Shown here: positions 7,456 through 14,669 of the stretch, piece by piece
How positions within the stretch are numbered: position 1 is the first letter of the stretch
Layout of the letters: every line of letters begins with the position of its first letter
Assembly (NCBI GenBank): GCA_030408505.1
Contig: JAUHQI010000004.1
Location: forward strand, 868,001-932,000
Length of the DNA stretch: 64,000 nucleotides
Direction: 5' to 3'
Source of the DNA: Candidatus Sacchlamyda saccharinae
GTDB lineage: Bacteria > Chlamydiota > Chlamydiia > Chlamydiales > Rhabdochlamydiaceae
Translations under genes and position numbers: made by a program
Notes under the pieces: model-generated
Seen by the model: only the letters and a program-made list of their open reading frames with translations
Database searches by the model: none
Told to the model about the DNA's origin: nothing

Positions 7456-8518
7456 ATTCTTCATAGCATGCTTTCTTTTAATGGCCGCCTGCAACATACA
7501 AACAAAAGATCTCACCCCACTAGAAAACCTCTCCTCAAACCAACGGATCACCACAAGCGATTTACAGAAATGGGATGAAATCACCTCAAAACTGGTCAAA
7601 GAGACCCCCCTTGAAAGAAGCGGAGATACTTTTCGACTTTGGGTGTATCTTTATACTTCTCAAAAAGCTTTTGCAGACACCTCATTTGAAGCCACCAACG
7701 CATATTCTGGCAGCATCGACCTGATCAGCACTAAAGTCCTGCAACTCTTCTACCCTCACTACCGCAATCCAAATATCAACACCGATCCATTCTCAGAAAA
7801 ACTAACAAACATGCTCATGGTCTCAATCAAAAAACGGTATGAGGATGAGGAAAGAAATATCCGTCCAGTTTCTCTCCCTGAAAAACCAGATCATTGGACC
7901 TATCAAGAAGTGCCCGCAGACCGCTTTATCCCCTCGATGAAGCCATGGAAGATGAGAAGCAACAGAGAATTCCAAGCACCTCCTCCTCCTCCACAAAATG
8001 ACCCCTACTGGGACAAACAGCAGAAAGCCGTCAAAAAGCATATGCAAGATGCTACTGACTACCAGAAAGAGCGCAGCTTGCACTGGCAAAACCCAAAGGA
8101 TCCAGAAGGAGCGCTATGGAAAAATAGAGCCCAAGAATACATGCAAGCCCACAGCATCCCTTTTGAAATGCAGCTAGAGGTCCGTGCTAAACTTACTATG
8201 GCTTTAATGGACGCTATGATCGCCGTCTTCCACGATAAATTCACCTACTTCGTCTCGCGCCCCTTCATGCGAGACAAAAACCTAAAACCCCTCTTTACAA
8301 CACCCAACCACCCCAGCTACCCAGCTGCGCATTCCACCCTAGCTAGTGCCGCAGAAACAATCCTCTGTTACTATTTTCCCGAAAACCAAAAAGAATGGCG
8401 CGCCCTCTCCTATGAGTCTAGCGAGTCGAGACTTTGGGGTGGCGTCCACTTCCCCACCGACCTAGAATCTGGCAAAACCCAAGGCACCCAAATCAGCAAC
8501 GCTGTGCTCTTTAGATAA
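7448..8518 (+). CDS. PAP2 / vanadium haloperoxidase-type lipoprotein
   Basis: This 356-residue protein has a lipoprotein signal (LLMAAC, Cys at 15) and the complete three-part acid phosphatase signature: K-x6-R-P at 264-272 (KFTYFVSRP), PSYPAAHS at 289-296 and SR-x5-H-x3-D at 327-338 (SRLWGGVHFPTD). These residues bind phosphate or vanadate; the spacing and the long N-terminal helical region fit bacterial VCPO-like secreted proteins rather than membrane-embedded PAP2 lipid phosphatases. Expected location is the periplasm, anchored to a membrane by lipid. It overlaps the preceding MFS gene by 8 bp. Whether it hydrolyses phosphate esters or oxidises halides cannot be decided here. Confidence 0.8.
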   Translation: MNRFFIACFLLMAACNIQTKDLTPLENLSSNQRITTSDLQKWDEITSKLVKETPLERSGDTFRLWVYLYTSQKAFADTSFEATNAYSGSIDLISTKVLQLFYPHYRNPNINTDPFSEKLTNMLMVSIKKRYEDEERNIRPVSLPEKPDHWTYQEVPADRFIPSMKPWKMRSNREFQAPPPPPQNDPYWDKQQKAVKKHMQDATDYQKERSLHWQNPKDPEGALWKNRAQEYMQAHSIPFEMQLEVRAKLTMALMDAMIAVFHDKFTYFVSRPFMRDKNLKPLFTTPNHPSYPAAHSTLASAAETILCYYFPENQKEWRALSYESSESRLWGGVHFPTDLESGKTQGTQISNAVLFR

Positions 8519-8569
8519 ATATCCATTGCAGGATGACAGCAGGATACTGCAACGTGCACATATATTGTA

Positions 8570-8598
8570 TTGCCTTTCTTAGCTTGAGAGGTTATAGA
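8570..8598 (+). promoter_or_regulatory. Sigma70-type promoter placed for leaderless transcription of the DUF2254 gene
   Basis: TTGCCT and TATAGA are 17 bp apart, and the -10 box ends 7 nt before the ATG at 8606. The only SD-like string (GAGAGG) lies inside the promoter spacer, upstream of the expected transcription start. Confidence 0.5.
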
Positions 8599-8605
8599 AT
8601 ATGAT

Positions 8606-9799
8606 ATGGCAAGAATAAAACAGATTTGGATCGATATAAAATCAAGCTTTTGGTTTATCCCCGCTCTTATTAATATTACTCTTATCTTCTTAGCCATAGC
8701 TGTTGTCGAGCTTGATCTATTCTTAGCAACCTACGATGCCCCATCATTTTTAGACTTGATGTTCATTGAGCAAGAATCGGTCCGAACTTTTTTAGCCACT
8801 GTTGCTGGCTCGATGGTTACAATTGCCGCTATGGTTTTTTCCATCACCATTCTTGTTTTAGCCCTAACTGCTGGCCAATATTCATCACGATTACTCCGTA
8901 ACTTCATGCAAAAAAAGCATAACCAGATTGTCTTGGGAATATTCGTTGGAATTTTTGTTTTTTGTCTTGTATTGATTATTAATTTACAACCTAACAACAA
9001 CGACATCAAAGCCCTTTCTGGATTTATTACCTCCCTCATTGGCATTGGTTTTTTAATTTATTTTATTCATAAGGTATCCACATCCATTCAAGCCACAGAA
9101 ATCTTGAGAAGCACCTATGACGAAGTCAGCAATACCGTGAACCTTTTGTACCCCGACTATCTCGAGGAAGAAAAAGCACCTTTAAAACTGATTGAAGGAA
9201 CTTACCCAATCCACAGCAGCGAAGTTGGGTTTTTACAAGCAATCGATATCAAAAAGCTAGTAGAACTAGGCAAAGAACATAACATAAAAATAGAGGTGCA
9301 TCCAAAAATCGGCAGCTTTATTACCATACGCGAGAACATCTGTTCTATTGATAAAGATCTCACCACTCCCTCTTTTATTAAAGAAGTATTGAGTGCTTTT
9401 GTGATAGGCAGGTATCGCGCGGAATCAGAAGATATAGCCTATGGAATCCAACAGCTGTCAGACTTGGCTTTAAAGGGCCTCTCGAATGGAATGAATGATC
9501 TCACCACCTCTTTGACAGCGGTGAGTTATCTTACCTCCCTTTTCATCCAATTAGGAAACAGAGATTTTGGAGCCTCAACTTTTTATAAAGAAAACCAATC
9601 CATTCTCTACTGTCCGATGCAAGATTTTTTTCTCTTTGCCGATTGCGGCTTTCGAGCCATATACCAAAGCGCAAAGAATATCCCTATTCTTCAAGAAAAG
9701 CTAAACGAAGCGCTTTGCAAAATTCAAGAGAATATCCATTTACCAAATAGAAGAAAAATATTAGACCAATACATATCTCACGTCGGAGATCCAAATTGA
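8606..9799 (+). CDS. DUF2254 family membrane protein
   Basis: A 397-residue protein with an N-terminal membrane domain of about four TM segments and a soluble C-terminal half. Recognition rests on SSFWFIPALINITLIF, TFLATVAGSMVTIAAMVFSI and GQYSSRLLRNFMQKKHNQIV, all characteristic of the DUF2254 family of predicted inner-membrane proteins. The C-terminal part contains GLSNGMNDLTTSLTAV. Biochemical function of the family is unknown to me. It overlaps the next gene, an MscS channel, by 4 bp, so both are probably co-expressed as membrane-tension or envelope-stress functions (inference). Confidence 0.8.
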   Translation: MARIKQIWIDIKSSFWFIPALINITLIFLAIAVVELDLFLATYDAPSFLDLMFIEQESVRTFLATVAGSMVTIAAMVFSITILVLALTAGQYSSRLLRNFMQKKHNQIVLGIFVGIFVFCLVLIINLQPNNNDIKALSGFITSLIGIGFLIYFIHKVSTSIQATEILRSTYDEVSNTVNLLYPDYLEEEKAPLKLIEGTYPIHSSEVGFLQAIDIKKLVELGKEHNIKIEVHPKIGSFITIRENICSIDKDLTTPSFIKEVLSAFVIGRYRAESEDIAYGIQQLSDLALKGLSNGMNDLTTSLTAVSYLTSLFIQLGNRDFGASTFYKENQSILYCPMQDFFLFADCGFRAIYQSAKNIPILQEKLNEALCKIQENIHLPNRRKILDQYISHVGDPN

Positions 9800-11193
9800 A
9801 CCTATTCATCCGAATTGCCCTTTTCAGCTGTTACATCTCTGCTTTTGCACAAGAAACCCAACCCATGCCTTCCGATATAAAGAAAGAAGAACAAGCGCCA
9901 GCCCCCGCAAAAATTGAGATTAAACCCACAGCACGTGATGAAGAAATTCAAGAACGACTCCTTGCCATCCTCGATGCAACTGGCTGGTTTGTAAATCCCC
10001 AGCTGGAAGTTAAGGAAGGTGTTGTTTTTTTAAGTGGGAAAGCCAAGAGAGAGGAATATAAAAAATGGGCAACCGAGCTTTCCCGCAATACCCAAGACGT
10101 TTCGGCTGTTGTCAATAAAATCGAGATCATCCCTCCCTCCATTTGGGACTTTCACCCTACATTAACCGGGCTTTCAGCTCTCTGGCGTGATCTGCTTCGA
10201 CTTCTGCCATTTTTACTATTCTCAATTTTCATCCTTTTTTTTACTTGGCTAATAGCAAAAGGAGTGATGAAATTTGCACGGAAGCTCATTAAACAAAAGG
10301 TGACAAGCCCCCTTCTCCAAGAAATGATCGCTCGTGGTATTGGGTTCTTCATTCTCCTTTTGGGGTTGTATATCGTCTTTCGAATGATGGGGCTGACAAC
10401 AGTTGCCCTCACCATTCTTGGTGGTACAGGTGTATTAGGTGTCATTTTAGGTATTGCTTTTCGCGATATTACAGAAAATCTCCTTTCCAGCGTCTTCTTG
10501 AGCATCCACCAACCCTTTCACAATGGTGACCTTGTACAAATCGAAGGATTCACCGGATACGTAGAACGCCTCACAATAAGATCAACCGTTCTAATTTCTC
10601 TAGATGGAAACCACATCCAAATCCCCAATGCAACCGTTTATAAAACAAACATCCGCAACTTCAGCATCAACCCCAATCGGATGGAGATTTTTTCAATTGT
10701 AATCGGCTACAACGAAGATGTTCAAAAAGCGCAAGAAATAGCATTAAAAGTCCTAGAAGAGCACCCAGCAGTATTGCGAGATCCAGAGCCATTAATACTC
10801 GTAGATGACTTAGAAAAAGCGACCGTAAACTTAAAAGTCTACTTTTGGCTGAATGGCATTGAACATAGCTGGTTAAAAGTGCGCTCTTCCGTAATTCGCC
10901 TTGTCAAGCGAGCCTTTCAAAATGAAAATATCTCGATGCCGGGCGAAGTACACGAAATGCAATTTTCGAATGAGCTACCAGTAAAAATGGTCAAACCAGA
11001 AGACGAGAAACCCCCACAAAAACAACAAGCAAAAGAGCCCGAACTAGTAGTTACAGATTCAGAGGCAGGCCTTCGCAGCGAGTCTACTGAGATCAAAGAG
11101 CAAGCCAAACAATCACGTACCCCGGGCAAAGGGGAAGAGAACCTCCTCAACCAAAACAATACCCAAGAAAACCTTATTAGCAACGAAGAGTAG
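9796..11193 (+). CDS. MscS-family mechanosensitive channel with periplasmic BON domain
   Basis: This 465-residue protein starts with TTG inside the stop of the DUF2254 gene, with GGAG just upstream. In order: signal peptide (1-19, ending SAFAQ), a Pro/Lys-rich linker, a BON domain (about 48-112), three TM segments (about 135-155, 180-198, 203-222), and the MscS pore/beta region with AFRDITENLLSSVFLSIHQP and GDLVQIEGFTGYVERLTIR. The last 70 residues are a charged low-complexity tail. MscS channels release solutes on hypo-osmotic shock; BON domains usually bind membranes or phospholipid. The final codons lie within a dispersed repeat (R2), so the extreme C-terminus may have been altered by it. 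Confidence 0.88.
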   Translation: MNLFIRIALFSCYISAFAQETQPMPSDIKKEEQAPAPAKIEIKPTARDEEIQERLLAILDATGWFVNPQLEVKEGVVFLSGKAKREEYKKWATELSRNTQDVSAVVNKIEIIPPSIWDFHPTLTGLSALWRDLLRLLPFLLFSIFILFFTWLIAKGVMKFARKLIKQKVTSPLLQEMIARGIGFFILLLGLYIVFRMMGLTTVALTILGGTGVLGVILGIAFRDITENLLSSVFLSIHQPFHNGDLVQIEGFTGYVERLTIRSTVLISLDGNHIQIPNATVYKTNIRNFSINPNRMEIFSIVIGYNEDVQKAQEIALKVLEEHPAVLRDPEPLILVDDLEKATVNLKVYFWLNGIEHSWLKVRSSVIRLVKRAFQNENISMPGEVHEMQFSNELPVKMVKPEDEKPPQKQQAKEPELVVTDSEAGLRSESTEIKEQAKQSRTPGKGEENLLNQNNTQENLISNEE

Positions 11194-11310
11194 CCGTGTT
11201 CATAGACACGGCGCGATGAGTTGATGAAAAAGTTGAGGAATAACCGACGATGTCCAGGGCCAAACCTTGAATCGTTTTAAGTATAAAACCCCAGTAAACA
11301 CTCCCCTTAC
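11182..11310 (+). repeat. Dispersed repeat R2, copy 1
   Basis: About 125 bp that match a second copy at 15727-15862: both contain AACGAAGAG, a hairpin CCGTGTTCATRGACACGG, GCGCGATGAGTTGATGAAAA and later CTTGAATCG and AACCCCAGYAAACACT. The copy begins in the last codons of the MscS gene, and its hairpin lies directly after the stop, where it could act as a weak terminator (no U-run). The 3' part corresponds to the end of a gene like the one at 15839-16687. Confidence 0.65.
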
Positions 11311-11317
11311 GAACTTC

Positions 11318-11430
11318 TGCGGTTATAAGCGCGTGGTCCAAGCTTGTCAAAACGAAGGCTATCTAGAACCAAACTGGATGGAGCGTGGGCAAAATCCAAG
11401 GAATCTAGGTCAGCAACGCCGTGCTATTCC
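11318..11430 (+). pseudogene. Joined remnants of an AlbA/ATPase regulator gene and a PAP2-type gene
   Basis: Bases 11318-11393 are nearly identical to 12734-12806 inside the intact AlbA-type gene downstream (shared runs include AAACTGGATGGAGC). They are followed at about 11395-11430 by a match to the last codons of the PAP2-type gene at 8484-8514 (GTCAGCAACGCCGTGCTATT versus ATCAGCAACGCTGTGCTCTT). Neither piece has a start or a complete frame. The stretch is therefore a mosaic of gene ends created by recombination or deletion between paralogous copies. Confidence 0.65.
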
Positions 11431-11444
11431 AACAACCTAACTCC

Positions 11445-11612
11445 TTAAGGAGATACTGATTAATTGCTTTCTCAGAGATTCGAGCCAAACGGGTCGAAAA
11501 AGTTAATTTGGAGATCGTAATTAACTTCGAAAGTTAATGGAGATTGAAAATTAATTTTTCCGACGCTTTTGACCGAAGATCTGAGGAATTGAATTAATCA
11601 GTATCTCCTTAA
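11445..11612. repeat. MITE-like element R1, full copy A
   Basis: A 168-bp element bounded by a perfect 21-bp terminal inverted repeat containing AAGGAGATACTGATTAATT; both outer ends read TTAA. The interior contains GTTAATT-N10-AATTAAC and two further GTTAATGGAGAT-type motifs, so it can fold extensively. It has no coding capacity. Related copies are at 20327-20495 (full), 38361-38447 (internally deleted) and 48241-48327 (right half). The TTAA ends could be target duplication or part of the repeat. Confidence 0.8.
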
Positions 11613-11655
11613 TGAACAAGCATCTAAGCACATTCCGAATTGGTCATAAATTTTT

Positions 11656-11685
11656 ATTGCAGGATATTGCAGGATATTGCAGGAT
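11656..11685 (+). repeat. Three perfect tandem copies of ATTGCAGGAT
   Basis: The decamer ATTGCAGGAT occurs three times without interruption, ending 7 bp before the ATG at 11693. Each unit contains AGGA, and the last copy supplies the only SD-like sequence of the downstream gene. A change in copy number would move neither frame nor SD spacing but alters the upstream leader. Confidence 0.85.
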
Positions 11686-11692
11686 ATTGATC

Positions 11693-13057
11693 ATGGACGA
11701 AATTTCAAATTTACTAGCTCAGCCCGAATCCAAGACTTTAGAGTTTAAAAAGAACCTCTCTTCATTGCAACCAATCCTCAAAACGATTGTCGCATTTGCA
11801 AATACTTCTGGCGGCACTCTAGTCATAGGGATCGATCCCAGTAAAAAAATTCTTGGGATCCATAATATTCTTAAATCCGAAGAAGCCCTAGCTAACGCAA
11901 TTGCAGATTCAATTGAACCCGCACTACTACCAGAAATTGAAATCGCGACAGTGCAAAATAAAAATTTACTTATTGTGAAAGTATCTCACTGGAAAGCACC
12001 ATTTTATCTTAAAAAAGAAGGTATTCCAAGAGGAGTTTATATTCGTCTAGGGTCAACAAGCCGACCCGCAGGTCCTGAAATCATCGAAGAACTCAAAAGA
12101 TCTATAACCAACCTCTCGTATGATCAACAAGCCGTTTCAGGACTAATGAAAGACGCACTAGATCTGGAAAAGATCAAAGCTGCATTCAATCAAATAAAAA
12201 AGCAAATTAGCAAAGACAAGTTGCTTTCACTAGGAATCTTGACTCACTATAATGGAGGAATCGCTCCATCTATTGGAGGGCTAATTTTGTTTGGGAAAAA
12301 AGAAATCCGAGAAACATACGTTCCTGATGCAAGGGTAAGATGTGCACGCTTTAATGGGAAAGATAAAACTGAGATTCTAGATCATCAAGAGATTGATGGT
12401 TCTATACTTGATGCAGTGATGGAAATTCCTAAATTCATATCCCGCAACACCCGCTTAGGCGCAAAGATTCAAAAAATAAGACGAAAGGACATCCCTGAAT
12501 ACCCAGAAGTTGCCATCCGCGAAATTCTGATTAATGCACTCGCACATGCAGATTACTCTATATCTGGATCCGCTATTCAAGTAGCAATTTTTGACGATAG
12601 ACTAGAAATACAAAATCCAGGGATGCTCCCTTTTGGATTCACAATGGAAGATTTAAAATCTGGAGTGAGTAGAGTTCGCAATCGAGTTATAGCGAAAGTC
12701 TTCCATGAATTAAAACTCATGGAAGAATGGGGAAGCGGTTACAAGCGCGTGATCCAAGCTTGTCAAAATGAAGGCTATCTGGAACCAAACTGGATGGAGC
12801 ATGGCACAACTATGCGGGTAACTTTCTATTCTGGCAGAAAAAAGACAACCTCTACCTCGACAGAATTAACGGAACGTCAAAAAGCTATTTTATCCCTCTT
12901 TAGAAAAGGGAAAAGCCTCCCGTTCAGGACAATATTTGATGCATTTTCCAGCGAAATTTCTGAAAGGATGCTTCGTTACGAACTTTCTCAGTTAAAAAAT
13001 AAGGGGCTTTTGACACCGAAAGGTAAAGGCCCTTCAACTGTATGGGCGAAAAACTAG
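11693..13057 (+). CDS. AlbA_2-type putative regulator with GHKL ATPase-like and winged-helix domains
   Basis: A 454-residue protein starting MDEISNLLAQPESKTLEFKK. The N-terminal AlbA_2 (Schlafen-AlbA) domain covers about 10-130 (AFANTSGGTLVIGIDPSKK). A GHKL ATPase-like module follows in the C-terminal half (AIREILINALAHADYSISG, LEIQNPGMLPFG, EEWGSGYKRVIQACQNEGY), then a winged helix (LTERQKAILSLFRKGKS). This is the COG2865 architecture, annotated as putative transcriptional regulator or RecG-like protein; actual targets are unknown. A longer in-frame start (27 residues more) begins inside element R1 and has no SD, so I rejected it. The stop overlaps the opposite gene's stop by 4 bp. A remnant of a second copy lies just upstream, indicating past duplication. 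Confidence 0.8.
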   Translation: MDEISNLLAQPESKTLEFKKNLSSLQPILKTIVAFANTSGGTLVIGIDPSKKILGIHNILKSEEALANAIADSIEPALLPEIEIATVQNKNLLIVKVSHWKAPFYLKKEGIPRGVYIRLGSTSRPAGPEIIEELKRSITNLSYDQQAVSGLMKDALDLEKIKAAFNQIKKQISKDKLLSLGILTHYNGGIAPSIGGLILFGKKEIRETYVPDARVRCARFNGKDKTEILDHQEIDGSILDAVMEIPKFISRNTRLGAKIQKIRRKDIPEYPEVAIREILINALAHADYSISGSAIQVAIFDDRLEIQNPGMLPFGFTMEDLKSGVSRVRNRVIAKVFHELKLMEEWGSGYKRVIQACQNEGYLEPNWMEHGTTMRVTFYSGRKKTTSTSTELTERQKAILSLFRKGKSLPFRTIFDAFSSEISERMLRYELSQLKNKGLLTPKGKGPSTVWAKN

Positions 13058-13662
13058 CCCCTACTACTTTCAAGCATCTTCTCTTTGAGCCTAGAATTTT
13101 CCTCGATGAGTTCTTTCATGGGTAGGTCGTGAGAGAGTTGTTCTTCCTGGTAATAGCGCATGGCCTCATGGATAAACTCTGGACCTTTGACTTTCACATT
13201 GCCCGACGCGAGCTCTTTGAGCCAAAGAGCTCCCTCTTCAACATTTTCTACGATGGCGTCGCTCAACGACTCAATGAATGGATGGACCCAATTATCTACA
13301 TGCACCCCTAAGAGATTCACCTCTTTCCGGCGGTAGTGACTATTTTTCGGAACTAGGGTAAGGACTGGCAAGCGATTCATCTTAGCCCACATCATCTCTG
13401 CTCCAACGCCAAGCCCGCGCCTTTCGCGTGCATCCACAAAAATAGCATCACCAAAATACACCTGGGTCATGTCCCGCCCAAATACCGATTTTTGGTCCGA
13501 GAGGTCATCGGTACGCGTGGCAGGGTTTAGAAAAGTGATCCCCATTGGAGCGATCTTCTCTCGAATCACCTCCATATCATCCTGAGCCCAGAAAATAGCA
13601 CTCTCTTTCTCGTGCCCCTTCTGAATATTCCCAGCAAGATAAATAGCTAGTTCTTTTTCCAC
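13054..13662 (-). CDS. Nucleoside 2-deoxyribosyltransferase-like protein
   Basis: This 202-residue protein starts with GTG (VEKELAIYLAGNIQK); GGAGG lies 8 nt upstream, overlapping the stop of the deformylase gene. It shows the NDT-family pattern: YLAGNI at the N-terminus, NPATRTDD, then FGRDMTQVYFGDAIFVDARE and GLGVGAEMMWAKMNRLPVLT (Asp and Glu of the active site). Such enzymes cleave or exchange N-glycosidic bonds of deoxynucleosides, or act on modified nucleotides. A C-terminal coiled extension (about 45 residues) is unusual for the minimal family. It sits 5 bp after the DUF952-deformylase fusion gene, so the two are co-transcribed. Confidence 0.7.
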   Translation of the reverse strand: MEKELAIYLAGNIQKGHEKESAIFWAQDDMEVIREKIAPMGITFLNPATRTDDLSDQKSVFGRDMTQVYFGDAIFVDARERRGLGVGAEMMWAKMNRLPVLTLVPKNSHYRRKEVNLLGVHVDNWVHPFIESLSDAIVENVEEGALWLKELASGNVKVKGPEFIHEAMRYYQEEQLSHDLPMKELIEENSRLKEKMLESSRG

Positions 13663-13667
13663 TTGTC

Positions 13668-14594
13668 CTACCTCCAAAATTTTTCGGCGTTTTCATCCGT
13701 AGATATGGTCTCTTGAATCGAACGGTCAATGTTAAGAACACCATTGAGGTGATCGATTTCATGCTGCAGAATGCGGGCATACCACCCTCTCGCCTGCAGA
13801 GTAACAGGCTTACCCTTCTCATTTAGACAATCTACACGCACCGCTTTGGCTCTTGGTACAAGGCCAACTAGTGGGATACTAAGGCACCCCTCAAAAAACT
13901 CAGCGGTTTCTTCTTCTTCAATCGTCAGCGTAGGGTTGATCACCACATGGAGGGGAAACTCTCTTCGATCGCGCTCTTCTCGCTCCTCAGGAGTGAGATA
14001 AGAACTGTATACATCCTCAACCACAACTATTTGAAGTGACTGTCCAACTTGTGGAGCTGCCAGCCCCACACCCGGAGCATCACGCATCGTATAGATCATA
14101 TCTTCAATGAGCTTTTGGATCTTGGGGCTTAAAATCTCTTCCTTAGAAAGCGTGCGTGCCTTCTGCCTAAGGACAGGATCTCCAATTTTGACAATATCTA
14201 GAGCCCCATTACTCGGTGGCTCGCGATAAATAATCTTTGCCTCTGCAATGGCTTCAAAAGGGATGCTCCCCTCATAGAGATGCCAATACTTATTCACTCT
14301 GCCGGGATTCGCTTCATAGACCAATTCCCCCAAAAGCTTCGAAGTATCCACCTTCAAAATGGCAAACTCGGCCACATCGGACCAATATTTCTCTACAATG
14401 CTATCTAGCTGCTTCTCTGCTGAGAAGTGGATAAACTCGTGATCCTCTGATGCAAGCCTGACCACCTTGCGAGCTTCTGTTGCCCGCCAGTTCCTAGCCG
14501 AGAGAATCTTATAGAGATAATCAGGTTGGCCCGCTTCCATAGAGGAGCACCATAACATAATAAATTGGAGTAGTACAATCGCTTTTTCAAACAC
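13668..14594 (-). CDS. def: DUF952-peptide deformylase fusion
   Basis: A 308-residue, two-domain protein. Residues 25-122 match DUF952 (YLYKILSARNWRATE, HEFIHFSAEKQL, HLYEGSIPFEAI). Residues 130-305 form a complete peptide deformylase with GVGLAAPQ (175-182), EGCLS (235-239) and HEIDH (278-282), all metal and catalytic residues present. Deformylase removes the formyl group from nascent N-terminal methionine. The start is GTG with a strong AGGGGG SD; this places a hydrophobic, signal-like stretch (FEKAIVLLQFIMLWCSSMEAG) at the N-terminus. A shorter start at Met19 has no SD. The fusion is unusual; DUF952 is of uncertain function. The next gene encodes a nucleoside deoxyribosyltransferase-like protein. 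Confidence 0.85.
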   Translation of the reverse strand: MFEKAIVLLQFIMLWCSSMEAGQPDYLYKILSARNWRATEARKVVRLASEDHEFIHFSAEKQLDSIVEKYWSDVAEFAILKVDTSKLLGELVYEANPGRVNKYWHLYEGSIPFEAIAEAKIIYREPPSNGALDIVKIGDPVLRQKARTLSKEEILSPKIQKLIEDMIYTMRDAPGVGLAAPQVGQSLQIVVVEDVYSSYLTPEEREERDRREFPLHVVINPTLTIEEEETAEFFEGCLSIPLVGLVPRAKAVRVDCLNEKGKPVTLQARGWYARILQHEIDHLNGVLNIDRSIQETISTDENAEKFWR

Positions 14595-14615
14595 TTTTTT
14601 ATCCCCCTGCTAGCA

Positions 14616-14644
14616 TTGACTATTTCCTCTTCAGCGAGTATTCT
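14616..14644 (+). promoter_or_regulatory. Sigma70-type promoter for the secreted hydrolase gene
   Basis: TTGACT and TATTCT are 17 bp apart. The -10 box is followed by a leader of about 18-20 nt carrying GGAGAGGA before the ATG at 14670. This is a conventional SD-led start. Confidence 0.65.
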
Positions 14645-14669
14645 ACAACATCATTCTTAGGAGAGGACA

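Noticed and set aside
11612-11692. Longer start of the AlbA-type gene (27 extra codons)
   Set aside because: It begins in the terminal repeat of element R1 and runs through the ATTGCAGGAT tandem repeat, has no SD, and the encoded extension is not part of the AlbA_2 domain.
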